Source of the DNA: an uncultured Colwellia sp.
GTDB lineage: Bacteria; Pseudomonadota; Gammaproteobacteria; Enterobacterales; Alteromonadaceae
Length of the DNA stretch: 64,000 bases
Direction of reading: 5' to 3'
NCBI GenBank assembly: GCA_913061475.1
Contig: CAJXUN010000010.1
Span: 1-64,000 of the forward strand
Below are positions 53,126-63,463 of the stretch, in pieces. Positions within the stretch are counted from its first letter, which is position 1. Every line of letters begins with the position of its first letter. A program made the position numbers and the translations under genes. The notes beneath the pieces are model-generated. The model was not told where the DNA came from and did not search any database. It was given only the letters and a program-made list of their open reading frames with translations.

Positions 53126-54484
53126 ATGAAAAATTTATCAGTTTTAATTAATGCTGCATTACTTTCCAGTACAATCGCCATAGCAAGCCTGCCAGTGCAA
53201 GCCGCATTACCACAGTCGGTAAATGGTCAAAATATGCCAAGCTTAGCCCCGATGTTGGAGCATGTAACTCCCGGTGTTGTGCTTATTTCTGTACGCGGTA
53301 CTCACGAGGTTAAACAACGCGTTCCCGATGCGTTCAAGTTTTTCTTTGGTAATCCTCGTCAAGGCCAAGGCCAGCAAGAACGACAGTTTAGAGGTTTAGG
53401 CTCTGGGGTTATAATCGATGCTGATAAAGGCTATATCGTGACAAATAGCCACGTAATCAATGATGCAGATGAAATCCAAATAACTTTAAAAGATGGCCGT
53501 CAACTCGAGGCTAAAAAAATTGGTGGTGACGAAGCAAGTGATATCGCTTTATTGCAAATTGAAGCCGATGGGCTTGTTGAAGTAAAAGTTGCAGACTCAG
53601 ACAGTTTACGCGTTGGTGATTTTGCCGTGGCTATTGGTAGTCCATTTGGCTTAGGACAAACGGTCACCTCAGGTATTGTTAGTGCTTTAGGTCGCAGTGG
53701 TCTCAATATCGAAAACTATGAGGACTTTATTCAAACCGATGCTGCCATTAATAGCGGCAACTCAGGTGGTGCTTTAATCAACTTACGTGGTGAGCTTATT
53801 GGCATCAATACGGCTATATTAGGTCCTAACGGTGGCAACGTAGGTATAGGCTTCGCTATTCCAAGCAACATGGTACAAAACCTAGTTAATCAAATTATTG
53901 AATTTGGCGAAGTTAGACGTGGTGTGTTGGGTGTTGCCGGCCGCAGTGTTAATAGTGAAATTGCTAAAGCGATGGAACTAGAAGTCAATCAAGGTGGCTT
54001 TGTTGAACAAGTAACGCCTGACTCGGCTGCTGATGAAGCAGGTATCCGTGCCGGTGATGTCATTACTAAGGTGAATGGCAAAATGATTAAAACCTTTAAT
54101 GAGCTTAGAGGTAAAATTGGTTCAATTGGTGCTGGAAAAACGGTAAAAATCACCGTAATCAGAAAAGACGGCAAAGAGAAAGAGTATGACGTCACGTTGA
54201 AAAAATCTGAAGCTGCCAATATAGAAGCTGCAAGCTTACATCGTATGCTTGATGGCGCTAAATTAGAGAACAATAATCAAGGCAATGGTATTACTGTAGC
54301 GGAAATAGCTGAAAACAGCCCTGCCGCATCAATAGGTTTACGTAAGGGCGATGTGATTAATGGCATTAATCGTCAACGCATCAATAATGTCGGGGAATTA
54401 CGTAGCTACTTAAATGATCATAAAGGGGTGTTTGCCCTGAATATACTTCGTAATAATTCATCATTGTTTTTAATGATTCGTTAG
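53126..54484 (+). CDS. degQ: Periplasmic serine endoprotease DegQ/DegP-like
   Basis: This 452-residue HtrA protease has a signal peptide (cleavage near VQA), and the triad His109 (TNSHV), Asp139 (ASDIAL) and Ser213 (GNSGGA). Two PDZ domains follow (about 255-345 and 362-450). It degrades misfolded periplasmic proteins. Neighbours zapG and degS make DegQ the likelier name over DegP. Confidence 0.95.
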   Translation: MKNLSVLINAALLSSTIAIASLPVQAALPQSVNGQNMPSLAPMLEHVTPGVVLISVRGTHEVKQRVPDAFKFFFGNPRQGQGQQERQFRGLGSGVIIDADKGYIVTNSHVINDADEIQITLKDGRQLEAKKIGGDEASDIALLQIEADGLVEVKVADSDSLRVGDFAVAIGSPFGLGQTVTSGIVSALGRSGLNIENYEDFIQTDAAINSGNSGGALINLRGELIGINTAILGPNGGNVGIGFAIPSNMVQNLVNQIIEFGEVRRGVLGVAGRSVNSEIAKAMELEVNQGGFVEQVTPDSAADEAGIRAGDVITKVNGKMIKTFNELRGKIGSIGAGKTVKITVIRKDGKEKEYDVTLKKSEAANIEAASLHRMLDGAKLENNNQGNGITVAEIAENSPAASIGLRKGDVINGINRQRINNVGELRSYLNDHKGVFALNILRNNSSLFLMIR

Positions 54485-54533
54485 AGCTATAACGTTTTCC
54501 GACGCGTTCAGAATACGTTATTGCTCTAACGCT

Positions 54534-54562
54534 AAAAAGCCGGTCAATTTGACCGGCTTTTT
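54534..54562 (+). terminator. Terminator after degQ
   Basis: AAAAAGCCGGTCAA pairs with TTGACCGGCTTTTT with a very short centre, and T follows. It separates degQ from degS. Confidence 0.93.
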
Positions 54563-54687
54563 ATTTGATATAAAAGTAATTCTGACTTAACTACTAATTT
54601 TTTGCCTAACAACAACTGACAAAAGCTTTTTCACAACAATGGGTTTATGTTAATCTACCAAAAATTAGACTAATAAAAATCATCCTG

Positions 54688-55746
54688 TTGAAAATAATCA
54701 ATGCTCTAAAGTTTGTCCTTCGCTCGGTAAGCTATGGCGTCATGTTTGCTGTGGTTTTGTTACTATTAGTGCCTGAGCTACGTCACAATAAAATTTTACC
54801 TTGGCAACTATTCACCTCTGTTGAACAAAAACAACAACCTTTATCATATGCAAAAGCCGTGCGTTTAGCTGGCCCTGCAGTTGTTAATATTTACACGGAA
54901 GATATTCAACCAACGCCTAATTATGGCCGTCAGCCCAGAAAAGTTACAGGCTTAGGTAGTGGCGTGATAATGCATGAGCAAGGCTATATCTTAACCAATT
55001 ATCATGTTGTACAAAGCGCGGATGTAATCGTTGTCGTATTACAGCGTGGTCAAGCACTTCATGCCGAACTTATTGGTTATGATGCCTTAACAGATCTCGC
55101 TGTTTTAAAAGTTCAAGCAAGTAATTTACCTGTTATTCCACAAATAAGTACCCTCACCTCACAAGTTGGTGACGTAGTATTAGCTATTGGCAACCCATTA
55201 AACTTAGGGCAAACGGTAACTCAAGGTATCGTTAGCGCTACAGGACAAAGTGGTTTAAGCACAAGTTACTTAGAGTTTTTACAAATGGATGCTGCTATTA
55301 ATGACGGAAATTCGGGTGGTGCATTAATTAACTCTAACGGTGAGTTAGTGGGTATAAATTCGCGAAAATTCACCCAAGCGAGTCCAAACCTTAATATTCA
55401 AGGTATATTCTTTGCTGTGCCATACCAATTAGCACATAAGATTATGCTAAAAATTATTGAGCATGGCCGCGTTATTCGTGGCTGGCTTGGCGTAGAGGCT
55501 AATGATTCTGTTGCTAACCTTAAAGGCTTTGTTATTGGTGCTGTTACACCGCAAAGCCCAGCAATGAAAGCAGGCTTGCAATCAGGCGATGTGGTTTATC
55601 AAATTGGCGATATTCAAGTACAAAACGCCAAACAGGGTTTGGATGTCGTTGCCGAAGCAGCCCCTGGCAGTGTTTTAAACTTTATGCTGTCACGCGACAA
55701 CCGGCAATTAATACTTCCAGTTACAATAGCTTCAGTGCCAAAATAA
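54688..55746 (+). CDS. degS: Inner-membrane site-1 protease DegS
   Basis: This 352-residue membrane-anchored HtrA protease has a helix at about 13-30, triad His106 (TNYHV), Asp136 (LTDLAV) and Ser209 (GNSGGA), and one PDZ domain (about 255-345). DegS starts cleavage of the anti-sigma factor RseA in the sigma-E response. The best start is a TTG at 54688; no in-frame ATG precedes the membrane helix, and the internal ATG at codon 19 would cut it. No strong Shine-Dalgarno is visible. Confidence 0.93.
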   Translation: MKIINALKFVLRSVSYGVMFAVVLLLLVPELRHNKILPWQLFTSVEQKQQPLSYAKAVRLAGPAVVNIYTEDIQPTPNYGRQPRKVTGLGSGVIMHEQGYILTNYHVVQSADVIVVVLQRGQALHAELIGYDALTDLAVLKVQASNLPVIPQISTLTSQVGDVVLAIGNPLNLGQTVTQGIVSATGQSGLSTSYLEFLQMDAAINDGNSGGALINSNGELVGINSRKFTQASPNLNIQGIFFAVPYQLAHKIMLKIIEHGRVIRGWLGVEANDSVANLKGFVIGAVTPQSPAMKAGLQSGDVVYQIGDIQVQNAKQGLDVVAEAAPGSVLNFMLSRDNRQLILPVTIASVPK

Positions 55747-55774
55747 CATTTTCACCTACAAAGACTTTACCAAT

Positions 55775-55804
55775 AAAAATCCCAGCAAGTAAGCTGGGAT
55801 TTTT
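55775..55804. terminator. Bidirectional terminator between degS and murA
   Basis: AAAAATCCCAGC pairs with GCTGGGATTTTT around AAGTAA, between convergent genes. Confidence 0.94.
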
Positions 55805-55831
55805 ATATTTATCACTGACAGTTAATTTATA

Positions 55832-57121
<1,290 letters not shown>

Positions 57122-57391
57122 TTAAAGAGGTAAGTTAAACATTTTTTCACGTTGCCAATCAGCGGTTGTGAAAGTTTTAATAGATACCGCGTGAATAACG
57201 CCTTCATTAATAACTTGTGCTAGAGGGCCATAAATAGTTTGCTGCTTTTTCACTCGGCTTAACTCGCCTAAAAAGTCAGCAACGGCAATCACTTTACATT
57301 GTGAACCGTCAAACGCTACATGAATCTCATCTAATTCAACCGCATCGGTAATTAGTTTTTCTATATCTCTTACTTCCACTTTTTGCTCCAA
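57122..57391 (-). CDS. ibaG: BolA-family protein IbaG
   Basis: This 89-residue BolA-like protein has VAFDGSQCKVIAVADFLGEL and the C-terminal VIHAVSIKTFTTADWQREK motif with the His of the Fe-S/Grx-binding site. IbaG is acid-linked in E. coli. It lies between mlaB and murA, exactly as in E. coli. Confidence 0.93.
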   Translation of the reverse strand: MEQKVEVRDIEKLITDAVELDEIHVAFDGSQCKVIAVADFLGELSRVKKQQTIYGPLAQVINEGVIHAVSIKTFTTADWQREKMFNLPL

Positions 57392-57403
57392 ATAACGTAT
57401 AAA

Positions 57404-57700
57404 TCAGGTATTTTCTATCGGCAATAAGGTATCAACTGCACTTAACTTTGCCAGCTTTAACAAGTCGTCTGGCAAATTCACCAAACTCATATGACAAGCT
57501 TTACTCGCCGCCAACTCTATTAACAGTAAAATCCATGCTAAGCCTGCGGTATCGATTTGGCTTACTTTAGCTAAATCTATGACAATGCGCTTATTATCGA
57601 CCAATTTGCGATACTTTTTATCAAATGCTCGCGTTATTGTAGCACGCGTTAACGCACCATTAAAAACTGCTGTTTGATCTACTTGCTGAACTTCTATCAT
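57404..57700 (-). CDS. mlaB: STAS-domain phospholipid-transport subunit MlaB
   Basis: This 98-residue STAS protein has IVIDLAKVSQIDTAGLAWIL, with Thr in place of the usual Ser of DSAG. MlaB supports assembly of the MlaFEDB ABC complex. It sits between mlaC and ibaG. Confidence 0.9.
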   Translation of the reverse strand: MIEVQQVDQTAVFNGALTRATITRAFDKKYRKLVDNKRIVIDLAKVSQIDTAGLAWILLLIELAASKACHMSLVNLPDDLLKLAKLSAVDTLLPIENT

Positions 57701-57769
57701 GCTAATCGATTAACACCCTTATAAACCGTTATTTTAACTGTACTCAGATAATAATTAATAAATACGATA

Positions 57770-58411
57770 CTATTTAAAAACTATACTACGCTCACTTTTT
57801 TCTTTCAGCATTTCAGTAACATGAGCAAGACCTTTTTGACGAATCAAGCTACTTAATTCAGCTTGTTTGCTATCGAGTAAACTTATACCTTCCGCGACCA
57901 TGTCATAAGCTTTCCAGTCGCCGGTCTTTTTATGCTTGCGCACGCGAAAAGAAATATTAATAGGTGCACGTCCTGGCTCCATAACACTGGTTTCAACCGA
58001 AACCACTCGCTGGTCAGAAAAATCTCTGGCCGGAGCAAATTCAACTTTTTGATTATTATATAAAGTAAACACCTGAGCATAAGAGGTAATCAGGTACTCA
58101 CGAAATGCAGGCACAAAATCAGCACGGTCAGCTTTATTGGTTTTTTTAAAGTTACTACCAATAACCTTATAAGCAGCATACTGATAGTTTATGTAAGGCA
58201 TTAATTCTTCACGAACAATAGTCTTTAATAAATTGGGCTCAGCACGTATAGCACTTTGCTCGTTGGCAAAACGCTTAAAGGTAATATCTGCCACCGTCTT
58301 AATCATTTGATAAGGATCTTTTTTATCAACATCTGCAGCAGCATTGGCCCATGCAGGTACAATTAAAACCGTTAAGCAAAGCAATATTTTTTTCATTACA
58401 TTCTTTATCAT
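57770..58411 (-). CDS. mlaC: Periplasmic phospholipid-binding protein MlaC
   Basis: This 213-residue protein has a signal peptide (MKKILLCLTVLIVPAWANAA from the second Met) and a typical MlaC body (MPYINYQYAAYKVIGSNFKK, FVPAFREYLITSYAQVFTLY). It ferries lipid between the outer-membrane MlaA complex and MlaFEDB. The start may be the first Met or the Met at codon 6. Confidence 0.94.
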   Translation of the reverse strand: MIKNVMKKILLCLTVLIVPAWANAAADVDKKDPYQMIKTVADITFKRFANEQSAIRAEPNLLKTIVREELMPYINYQYAAYKVIGSNFKKTNKADRADFVPAFREYLITSYAQVFTLYNNQKVEFAPARDFSDQRVVSVETSVMEPGRAPINISFRVRKHKKTGDWKAYDMVAEGISLLDSKQAELSSLIRQKGLAHVTEMLKEKSERSIVFK

Positions 58412-58413
58412 GA

Positions 58414-58902
58414 CTAATCACCACTTCCCTGGCTAAACAAAAATTGACCAATAAGCTCTTCCAGTATTAATGCCGGTTTTGTATCTTCAATGAAATCACC
58501 TGGTTTTAAAGTTTCAACTGAAACATCAATAAAGCCAGGTAGTAAGCCAATATACTGTTCACCTAAAAGGCCTGCCGTTAAAATTGATACTGAAGTTGCT
58601 TCTGAAAAATTATTATATTCTGCATAAATATCTAACGTTACCACCGGCGTATAATCTTCACTGTCTAATGAAATATCACTAACACGGCCAACAACGACAC
58701 CCCCAACCTTTATCGGTGAGCGCACTTTCAAACCACCAATGTTGTCAAATTTTGCATACAACTGGTAGGTATTACCATTACCTGAAATTCCACTGTCAGC
58801 AACTTTTAGCGCTAACATTAGTAATGCGGCAATACCAATTGCAGCAAATAGTCCGACCAATAACTCTATTTTTTTCGACACCATGTCTTCCACCAAATTC
58901 AA
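58414..58902 (-). CDS. mlaD: MCE-domain phospholipid-transport subunit MlaD
   Basis: This 162-residue protein has an N-terminal transmembrane helix (about 12-32) and an MCE domain (YAKFDNIGGLKVRSPIKVGGVVVGRVSDI), ending with a hydrophobic pore-loop region TAGLLGEQYIGLLPGF. It forms the hexameric ring of the Mla complex. Confidence 0.95.
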   Translation of the reverse strand: MNLVEDMVSKKIELLVGLFAAIGIAALLMLALKVADSGISGNGNTYQLYAKFDNIGGLKVRSPIKVGGVVVGRVSDISLDSEDYTPVVTLDIYAEYNNFSEATSVSILTAGLLGEQYIGLLPGFIDVSVETLKPGDFIEDTKPALILEELIGQFLFSQGSGD

Positions 58903-58944
58903 AAATATTTAACTAAATAACCGCCCATAACTCATTTGCTAACC

Positions 58945-59721
58945 TTAGTTTGCAAACATTAAAGCCGTTAAGACAAAATCTAAACCTAAAACTAACAACG
59001 ATGATTGTACTACCGTTGAGGTTGTTGCTCGGCTTATGCCTTCAGATGTTGGTTCACAAGCATAGCCTTTATAAACAGCGATCCAAGTGACAACAAAGGC
59101 AAACACCACACTTTTAATAATGCCGTTTAAAATGTCTTTTTCAAATGACACTTGTGCCTGCATGACTGACCAAAATGTACCACTATCTACACCTAACCAA
59201 TCTACGCCAACAAGGTGTGCGCCTAATATACCTACTGCTGAAAATATTGCGGCCAATAAAGGTAAACTAATAAAGCCCGCCCAAAAGCGTGGAGCCACGA
59301 CACGACGTAAAGGATCGACCGCCATCATCTCTAGGCTAGAGAGCTGCTCTGTTGCTTTCATCAAACCTATTTCTGCGGTTAGTGCAGAGCCTGCGCGGCC
59401 AGCAAATAACAATGCCGATACGACAGGTCCTAATTCGCGTAGTAGTGATAACGCGACCATTGGCCCTAGGCTTGCTTCAGCGCCATATCCGACCAATATA
59501 GTATAGCCTTGCAACGCCAACACCATACCGATAAATAGCCCAGACACTAAAATGATAACTAATGATAATACGCCAACCGAATAAAGTTGATTCAACAGTA
59601 AAGGAAAACCTTTACGTGGGTTCGGCATATGAAATAATGCTGATAGCAGCATCAGTAAGGCTCTACCTAAACCGGATATTTGTCCAATAATGGTGTGACC
59701 CAAGATTTGCAGTTGTTGCAC
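58945..59721 (-). CDS. mlaE: Phospholipid ABC transporter permease MlaE
   Basis: This 258-residue permease has five or six hydrophobic helices. It carries the MlaE segments [51 protein letters not shown] and [11 protein letters not shown]. It shares one base with mlaF. With MlaF, MlaB and MlaD it moves phospholipid to keep outer-membrane asymmetry. Confidence 0.97.
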   Translation of the reverse strand: MQQLQILGHTIIGQISGLGRALLMLLSALFHMPNPRKGFPLLLNQLYSVGVLSLVIILVSGLFIGMVLALQGYTILVGYGAEASLGPMVALSLLRELGPVVSALLFAGRAGSALTAEIGLMKATEQLSSLEMMAVDPLRRVVAPRFWAGFISLPLLAAIFSAVGILGAHLVGVDWLGVDSGTFWSVMQAQVSFEKDILNGIIKSVVFAFVVTWIAVYKGYACEPTSEGISRATTSTVVQSSLLVLGLDFVLTALMFAN

Positions 59722-60527
59722 TACTTACTACCTCGACCAATTAATTCTTCACGATAAGGCGCTGCAGGGAAATGAAATGGCACCGGTCCATCTGACTCTC
59801 CCTTAACAAACTGTTGTACTAAAGGCGAAGTTTGGCGATAAATTTCTTCCGGCGTACCCTGTCCAATAATTTTTTGTTCAGCAATAATATAAATATAATC
59901 GGCAATACTCATCACTTCCGGAACATCATGTGAAACCACCACAGAAGTTAACCCCAATGCTTGCCCCAAATCTTGAATCAAACGAACAATCACGCCCATT
60001 GAAATAGGATCTTGGCCAGCAAATGGCTCATCATAGAGAATAAGTTCGGGATCTAAAGCAATTGAACGGGCTAACGCTGCGCGACGTGCCATACCACCTG
60101 ACAGTTCACTCGGACGTAAACCTCTTGCTCCACGTAAACCAACAGCTTCTAACTTCATCAACACCATTTTTTCAATAATGTCTTCTGATAATTCTGTGTG
60201 TTCGCGAATGGGGAAGGCAATATTGTCGTAAACACTCATATCAGTAAACAATGCGCCACTTTGAAATAGCATACTCATGCGTTTACGTACTTCATATAAA
60301 TCGTTACGTGACAATTGAGGGATATCGTGACCATCAAACAGAATTTGTCCAGATTCTGGTTTAATTTGTCCACCGATTAGACGCAATAAAGTAGTTTTCC
60401 CGATGCCGCTCGGCCCCATGATTGCGGTAATTTTGCCTTTAGGAATAGACAAACTGATGCCATCATAGATAACACGTTCGTTACGCTTAAAAGTCATGTT
60501 TTTAATATCAACTAAAATTTCAGACAT
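59721..60527 (-). CDS. mlaF: Phospholipid ABC transporter ATPase MlaF
   Basis: This 268-residue ABC ATPase has Walker [10 protein letters not shown], signature [21 protein letters not shown], Walker [14 protein letters not shown] and the switch His in [10 protein letters not shown]. It is first in the mla operon. A sigma-70-like promoter lies upstream. Confidence 0.97.
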   Translation of the reverse strand: MSEILVDIKNMTFKRNERVIYDGISLSIPKGKITAIMGPSGIGKTTLLRLIGGQIKPESGQILFDGHDIPQLSRNDLYEVRKRMSMLFQSGALFTDMSVYDNIAFPIREHTELSEDIIEKMVLMKLEAVGLRGARGLRPSELSGGMARRAALARSIALDPELILYDEPFAGQDPISMGVIVRLIQDLGQALGLTSVVVSHDVPEVMSIADYIYIIAEQKIIGQGTPEEIYRQTSPLVQQFVKGESDGPVPFHFPAAPYREELIGRGSK

Positions 60528-60560
60528 ATTGCTTGGGATAACGTCACTGTTAATTATTGT

Positions 60561-60589
60561 CTTATGCCGCGAATTCTACCGCAGCGCAA
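60561..60589 (-). promoter_or_regulatory. Candidate promoter of the mla operon
   Basis: The minus strand reads TTGCGC, a 17-base spacer, then CATAAG: each hexamer matches four of six consensus bases. Initiation would lie about 25-30 bases before mlaF. Confidence 0.45.
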
Positions 60590-60810
60590 CACCTCAGTCA
60601 TTACAAATTAACAAATATTTGGTAGCAAAAGAGTAAGTAAAAGTATGTAAATGTAATTAAGTGTAAGATCTACTTTATCAATAGCCACTTAGAAGACTTA
60701 TTTCCACTGAGCTTCGTTGTATTAGCGCTAACCAGAGATAATAGCCAAGGTACGGCATTTATTTTAATAATTTATTGTCAATCGACGTGCTAAAAATAGT
60801 AGAAAAAGTT

Positions 60811-60816
60811 TATAAT
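60811..60816 (+). promoter_or_regulatory. Candidate -10 box for the yrbG-kdsD-kdsC-lptC operon
   Basis: The plus strand reads TATAAT, about 140 bases before the yrbG-like start. No good -35 is placed at 16-18 bases. Confidence 0.35.
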
Positions 60817-60952
60817 GCCTGTTGCTCAACATAATGTTAGTAAAATGAGTATTAATTAGGTGTCACCGGTTATCATCAATGGTTTATAATTCCTCTTTTT
60901 ATTTCATCATTAACACAGAAACTTATTTACCTTAGCCAAACAGGAGCTTTGA

Positions 60953-61933
60953 ATGTTCATCCAAATTTTGATCTTATTACTTTCACTAATCACTTTAGTG
61001 TGGAGTGCAGACAAATTTGTATTTGGCGCCTCATCATTAGCACGTAATCTCGGTATTTCTCCGATGATCATTGGTTTAACTATTGTTGCAATGGGCTCTT
61101 CTGCGCCTGAAATGATGATAGCTGCAACAGCCTCTTTACAAGGAAATCCGGATACGGCTGTCGGAAATGCTATTGGCTCTAACATTACCAATATCGCGTT
61201 AGTGCTAGGTCTAACCGCACTGTTTCAACCGTTATCAGTTTCCTCTTCCACCATTAAACGTGAATTACCTTTAATACTGATCGTTACGGCTATTGCAACC
61301 TACATGTTAGCCAACAGTAATTTTAGCTTTAACGAAGGGCTAATACTTATCATTGGTTTTGTCTTATATATTGCTACCTTGTTAATTGTGACATTAAAGC
61401 GAGCAAAGCAGAATCCTATTGACGATAAAATGGTTTTAGAAGCAGAGAAAGAAGTGCCTGACGCGGTCAGTACTCAGCGCTCAATATGTTGGCTAGTTTT
61501 CGGTATCATATTACTGCCGCTGAGTGCGAGTTTTCTTGTCGATTCCTCAATATTCATTGCCAAAGCATTTGGTATTAGTGACCTAGTTATTGGCTTAACT
61601 GTTATCGCCGTTGGTACCAGTTTACCGGAGCTAGCAGCGAGTATTATGAGTATCATTAAAAAAGAAGATGACTTGGCATTAGGTAATATTATTGGCTCAA
61701 ATATCTTCAATATTCTAGCGGTACTGTCACTGGCAGGGTTAATTTCACCCGGCAACATTGATCAAGCAGTAGCGTCTCGCGATGCCCCCTATATGCTAGC
61801 GACGACATTTTTATTATTTCTACTTTGCTTTAGTCGCAGCGGAAAATTTCGCATCACGCGCGCGAAAGGGTTACTATTATTAGCAGTATTTATTGGTTAT
61901 CAAGTGTTACTTTTCAGTCAACTTAAAGCGTAA
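60953..61933 (+). CDS. yrbG: CaCA-family Na+/Ca2+ antiporter (YrbG-like)
   Basis: This 326-residue membrane protein has the two inverted alpha-repeats of the family: MGSSAPEMMIAATASLQGNP followed by GNAIGSNITNIALVLG, and VGTSLPELAASIMSIIKKED followed by GNIIGSNIFNILAVL. About ten transmembrane helices are predicted. It lies upstream of kdsD, as yrbG does in E. coli. The transported ion is not certain. Confidence 0.93.
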   Translation: MFIQILILLLSLITLVWSADKFVFGASSLARNLGISPMIIGLTIVAMGSSAPEMMIAATASLQGNPDTAVGNAIGSNITNIALVLGLTALFQPLSVSSSTIKRELPLILIVTAIATYMLANSNFSFNEGLILIIGFVLYIATLLIVTLKRAKQNPIDDKMVLEAEKEVPDAVSTQRSICWLVFGIILLPLSASFLVDSSIFIAKAFGISDLVIGLTVIAVGTSLPELAASIMSIIKKEDDLALGNIIGSNIFNILAVLSLAGLISPGNIDQAVASRDAPYMLATTFLLFLLCFSRSGKFRITRAKGLLLLAVFIGYQVLLFSQLKA

Positions 61934-61949
61934 TTATTGGTCTATAGTA

Positions 61950-62915
61950 ATGAAAAATTTTAAGCAATTAGCAAAAAACGTCATTAAGATTGAGCAACAA
62001 GCCATTGCCGAATTATCGCAGTTTATTGACGACGACTTCGTAAAAGCCTGCGAACTGATGTTTAACTGTCGCGGGCGTGTCATCGTAATAGGCATGGGAA
62101 AATCAGGCCACATCGGCGGTAAAATTGCCGCAACATTAGCCAGCACAGGCACGCCATCATTTTTTGTTCATCCTGGTGAAGCTAGCCACGGAGATCTTGG
62201 CATGATCACTTTGGATGACGTTGTACTGACCATATCTAATTCTGGCGAAACTGGCGAAGTACTCGCCATTATTCCAGTGCTCAAGCGTATTGGTGCAAAA
62301 CTCATTGCCATGACAGGTAATCCAGACTCTACACTAGCTAAACTTGCTGACACCCACGTGTGCGTGAAAGTTTCACAAGAAGCTTGTCCATTAGGGTTAG
62401 CACCAACCTCAAGCACCACGGCAACATTGGTGATGGGAGATGCCCTAGCTGTTGCATTATTAAATGCCCGAGGCTTTACCGCTGATGACTTTGCGTTATC
62501 GCATCCAGGTGGTAGTTTAGGTAAAAGATTATTATTACGCCTTGGCGATATCATGCATAAAGGCGATCGCCTACCTACCGTATCAGAAGATGCTAAAATA
62601 AAAGACGCCTTAGTTGAAATGTCATTAAAAGGCTTAGGTATGACGGCAATTGTCGATCAAGGTAATAACTTAATTGGGCTATTTACTGATGGTGACTTAC
62701 GCCGAATTTTAGATGCTCAAGTGGATATTCATCAAGATAGTATAACCAGCGTAATGACTAAAAAGCCTTACGTGGCTAAACAGGACATGCTAGCCGCTGA
62801 AGCCTTGAAAATCATGGAAGATAATAAAATCAACGGCTTAATTATCGTCGATGATATTAATCGCCCGGTTGGCGCAATGAATATGCATGACTTATTAAAA
62901 TCGGGAGTGCTTTAA
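61950..62915 (+). CDS. kdsD: D-arabinose 5-phosphate isomerase KdsD
   Basis: This 321-residue enzyme has a SIS domain (about 35-175, VIVIGMGKSGHIGGKIAATLASTGTPSFFVHP) and two CBS domains (about 205-260 and 270-321, DGDLRRILDA). It converts ribulose 5-phosphate into arabinose 5-phosphate for KDO. The ATG at 61950 (MKNFKQLAKNV) is preferred over an in-frame upstream start at 61893, which would overlap the antiporter gene by 41 bases. Confidence 0.96.
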   Translation: MKNFKQLAKNVIKIEQQAIAELSQFIDDDFVKACELMFNCRGRVIVIGMGKSGHIGGKIAATLASTGTPSFFVHPGEASHGDLGMITLDDVVLTISNSGETGEVLAIIPVLKRIGAKLIAMTGNPDSTLAKLADTHVCVKVSQEACPLGLAPTSSTTATLVMGDALAVALLNARGFTADDFALSHPGGSLGKRLLLRLGDIMHKGDRLPTVSEDAKIKDALVEMSLKGLGMTAIVDQGNNLIGLFTDGDLRRILDAQVDIHQDSITSVMTKKPYVAKQDMLAAEALKIMEDNKINGLIIVDDINRPVGAMNMHDLLKSGVL

Positions 62916-62917
62916 TT

Positions 62918-63463
62918 TTGGATAGTTTATACGGGCAAGTTTCTCAACATGTTTGGCAAAAAATGCAAAAGGTTAAACTTTTCGTTTGTGACATTGATGG
63001 CGTTTTTTCAGATGGTCGCATTTATTTAGGTAATAGCGGCGAAGAATTAAAAGCCTTCCATACTAAAGACGGCTATGGCATAAAAGCTTTAGGCGCTAGC
63101 GGTGTTGATGTCGCCGTAATCACCGGCAGAAAATCGAACATAGTACAAACCCGTATGACAGCATTAAATGTTAAACACATAGTGCAAGGCGAAGAAAATA
63201 AACTACCAGCATTAAAAGCCATGATAGCGTCGCTAGCGTTAACACCAGAGCAAGTCGCTTATATCGGTGATGATATGCCAGACTTTGAATGCCTTAATTA
63301 TGTGGGGTTAAGTATCGCCGTTAGTGATGCACACCCGGCGATATTAAACGTTTGTGACTATATCACTTATACACGCGGCGGTTTTGGTGCTGTGCGTGAA
63401 ACATGCGATCTTATTATGCAAAGTCAAAACACCTTAGCTAATGCTTCAGGCGCTAGTATATGA
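62918..63463 (+). CDS. kdsC: 3-deoxy-D-manno-octulosonate-8-phosphate phosphatase KdsC
   Basis: This 181-residue HAD phosphatase has LFVCDIDGVFSDGRIYLG (motif DxDGV), the ITGRKSNIV motif and GDDMPDFECL. It releases phosphate from KDO-8-P. The start is a TTG at 62918, with GGGAG about ten bases upstream; an in-frame ATG at codon 16 would cut into the fold. It follows kdsD with a 2-base gap. Confidence 0.95.
   Translation: MDSLYGQVSQHVWQKMQKVKLFVCDIDGVFSDGRIYLGNSGEELKAFHTKDGYGIKALGASGVDVAVITGRKSNIVQTRMTALNVKHIVQGEENKLPALKAMIASLALTPEQVAYIGDDMPDFECLNYVGLSIAVSDAHPAILNVCDYITYTRGGFGAVRETCDLIMQSQNTLANASGASI

Larger units (their letters stand above)
60528..60952. other. Divergent intergenic region between mlaF and the yrbG-like gene
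   Basis: About 425 bases without a supportable gene. It carries a good mlaF promoter and a TATAAT for the other direction (both listed). The middle, 60640-60700, is AT-rich with no recognised repeat. Confidence 0.5.

Noticed and set aside
62168-62554. Minus-strand frame of 128 codons within kdsD
   Set aside because: It is antisense to the conserved SIS domain of KdsD; the frame is a by-product of codon bias.
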